A stretch of 8,892 nt of DNA from Steroidobacteraceae bacterium (GTDB lineage Bacteria > Pseudomonadota > Gammaproteobacteria > Steroidobacterales > Steroidobacteraceae). Shown here one piece after another: positions 8,383-8,892 of the stretch. A program made the translations under genes and the position numbers. The notes beneath the pieces were generated by a model, which did not search any database, was not told the origin of the DNA, and saw only the letters and a program-made list of their open reading frames with translations. The stretch is from the NCBI GenBank assembly GCA_013044085.1, contig JABEVI010000250.1, positions 1 to 8,892 of the forward strand, read 5' to 3'. Within the stretch, counting starts at the first letter, position 1, and each line of letters opens with the position of its first letter.

Positions 8383-8892
8383 ATGCCAAGGCTCGATGAG
8401 ACCTACCGTCGCCGCGCGCTGCCGCCGGGCAGCCCGCGCCACTTGAGTTGGCTGTTCAGCGCAGCTGCCGTGCGCGACCCACTGCTCGCGGTGTACGCGC
8501 TGCTCGCCGAATGGCGCGCCACCATGCACGCCGGGGTGGACCCGGCGACCGCCGCCGGCAAGCTCGCCTGGTGGCAGGAGGAGATGCGACGGCTCAGCAT
8601 GGCACGCCCCGTACATCCGGTCAGCCGCTTTCTTGCGTCCCTGCCCGGCGCCGACGAGATTGCGTTCGATCCACTGGAGAAAGCGATCGATGCCGCGGTC
8701 GCACGCATCACCGGGCAGCCGCTCACACGCCGCGAGGACCTGGCCGATCGCGCCGATGCGCTCATCGGCGGACCGCTGCGCATCGCCATACGGCTCGGCT
8801 CGACGGTCCTCGAGCCGCTCGCGCTCGAGGCATGCACGCGCGCGCTGGCCTGCGGCGAGTACCTGGCGCGGGCGCTCGAGGAACGGGATCAG
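8383..8892 (+). CDS. Squalene/phytoene synthase-family protein lacking first Asp-rich motif, 5' part only
   Basis: The first 170 residues are visible; members are usually about 250-300 long, so the end lies beyond the window. Family placement rests on LLAVYALLAEW (34-44), the hallmark-like GKLAWWQEEMRRL (59-71; families typically have AKLAWWREE) and HPVSRFL (78-84). Laid without gaps on the consensus YAFCREIDDIVDE, the five positions of the diphosphate/Mg-binding DDxxD fall on Arg45, Ala46, Thr47, Met48 and His49, so this motif is missing. The protein is therefore probably not a normal prenyl-diphosphate condensing enzyme. It may be a non-catalytic relative of the kind represented by mitochondrial NDUFAF6, a complex I assembly factor. 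ATG 8383 follows the phosphatase stop after 14 nt, so it is probably the third gene of the ubiG unit. No strong ribosome-binding site. Function not known. Confidence 0.75.
   Translation, partial: MPRLDETYRRRALPPGSPRHLSWLFSAAAVRDPLLAVYALLAEWRATMHAGVDPATAAGKLAWWQEEMRRLSMARPVHPVSRFLASLPGADEIAFDPLEKAIDAAVARITGQPLTRREDLADRADALIGGPLRIAIRLGSTVLEPLALEACTRALACGEYLARALEERDQ

Overview
The window is a G+C-rich stretch of proteobacterial chromosome filled with core metabolic and replication genes; third codon positions are mostly G or C. UbiG implies a ubiquinone-using alpha-, beta- or gammaproteobacterium. The order gyrA-serC-pheA-aroA-cmk, diverging from ubiG and a HAD phosphatase, is one I know from gamma- and betaproteobacteria (for example Pseudomonas, Xanthomonas, Burkholderia). 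My best guess is a high-GC gammaproteobacterium near the Xanthomonadales. That placement is inference from gene order and protein type only.

Left part, minus strand (6748 down to 1): gyrA (DNA gyrase subunit A), serC (phosphoserine aminotransferase), pheA (chorismate mutase/prephenate dehydratase), aroA (EPSP synthase) and cmk (cytidylate kinase, cut by the left window edge). The genes are packed with gaps of 15 and 13 nt and overlaps of 1 and 17 nt, so they are probably one transcription unit. The operon joins DNA topology, serine/pyridoxal phosphate synthesis, the shikimate-phenylalanine pathway and CMP recycling. No hisC or tyrA lies between pheA and aroA, unlike the Pseudomonas version.

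Centre (6749-6975): a 227-nt divergent intergenic region. It holds a good candidate gyrA promoter on the minus strand, a perfect TATAAT on the plus strand embedded in an inverted repeat, and a GC-rich repeat/hairpin in the probable ubiG leader.

Right part, plus strand (6976 to 8892): ubiG (ubiquinone O-methyltransferase), a HAD-IA phosphatase overlapping it by 14 nt (annotated as Gph in most genomes, but here more like MupP of peptidoglycan recycling), and the first 170 codons of a squalene/phytoene synthase-fold protein whose first Asp-rich catalytic motif is absent.

I see no mobile element, CRISPR array, RNA gene or clear terminator. This is mainly a conserved housekeeping region. I did not find a convincing new multi-gene system. 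The points most worth a second look are the motif-less prenyl-synthase-like protein, the MupP-like phosphatase, the natural Ala83 in GyrA and the structured ubiG leader.
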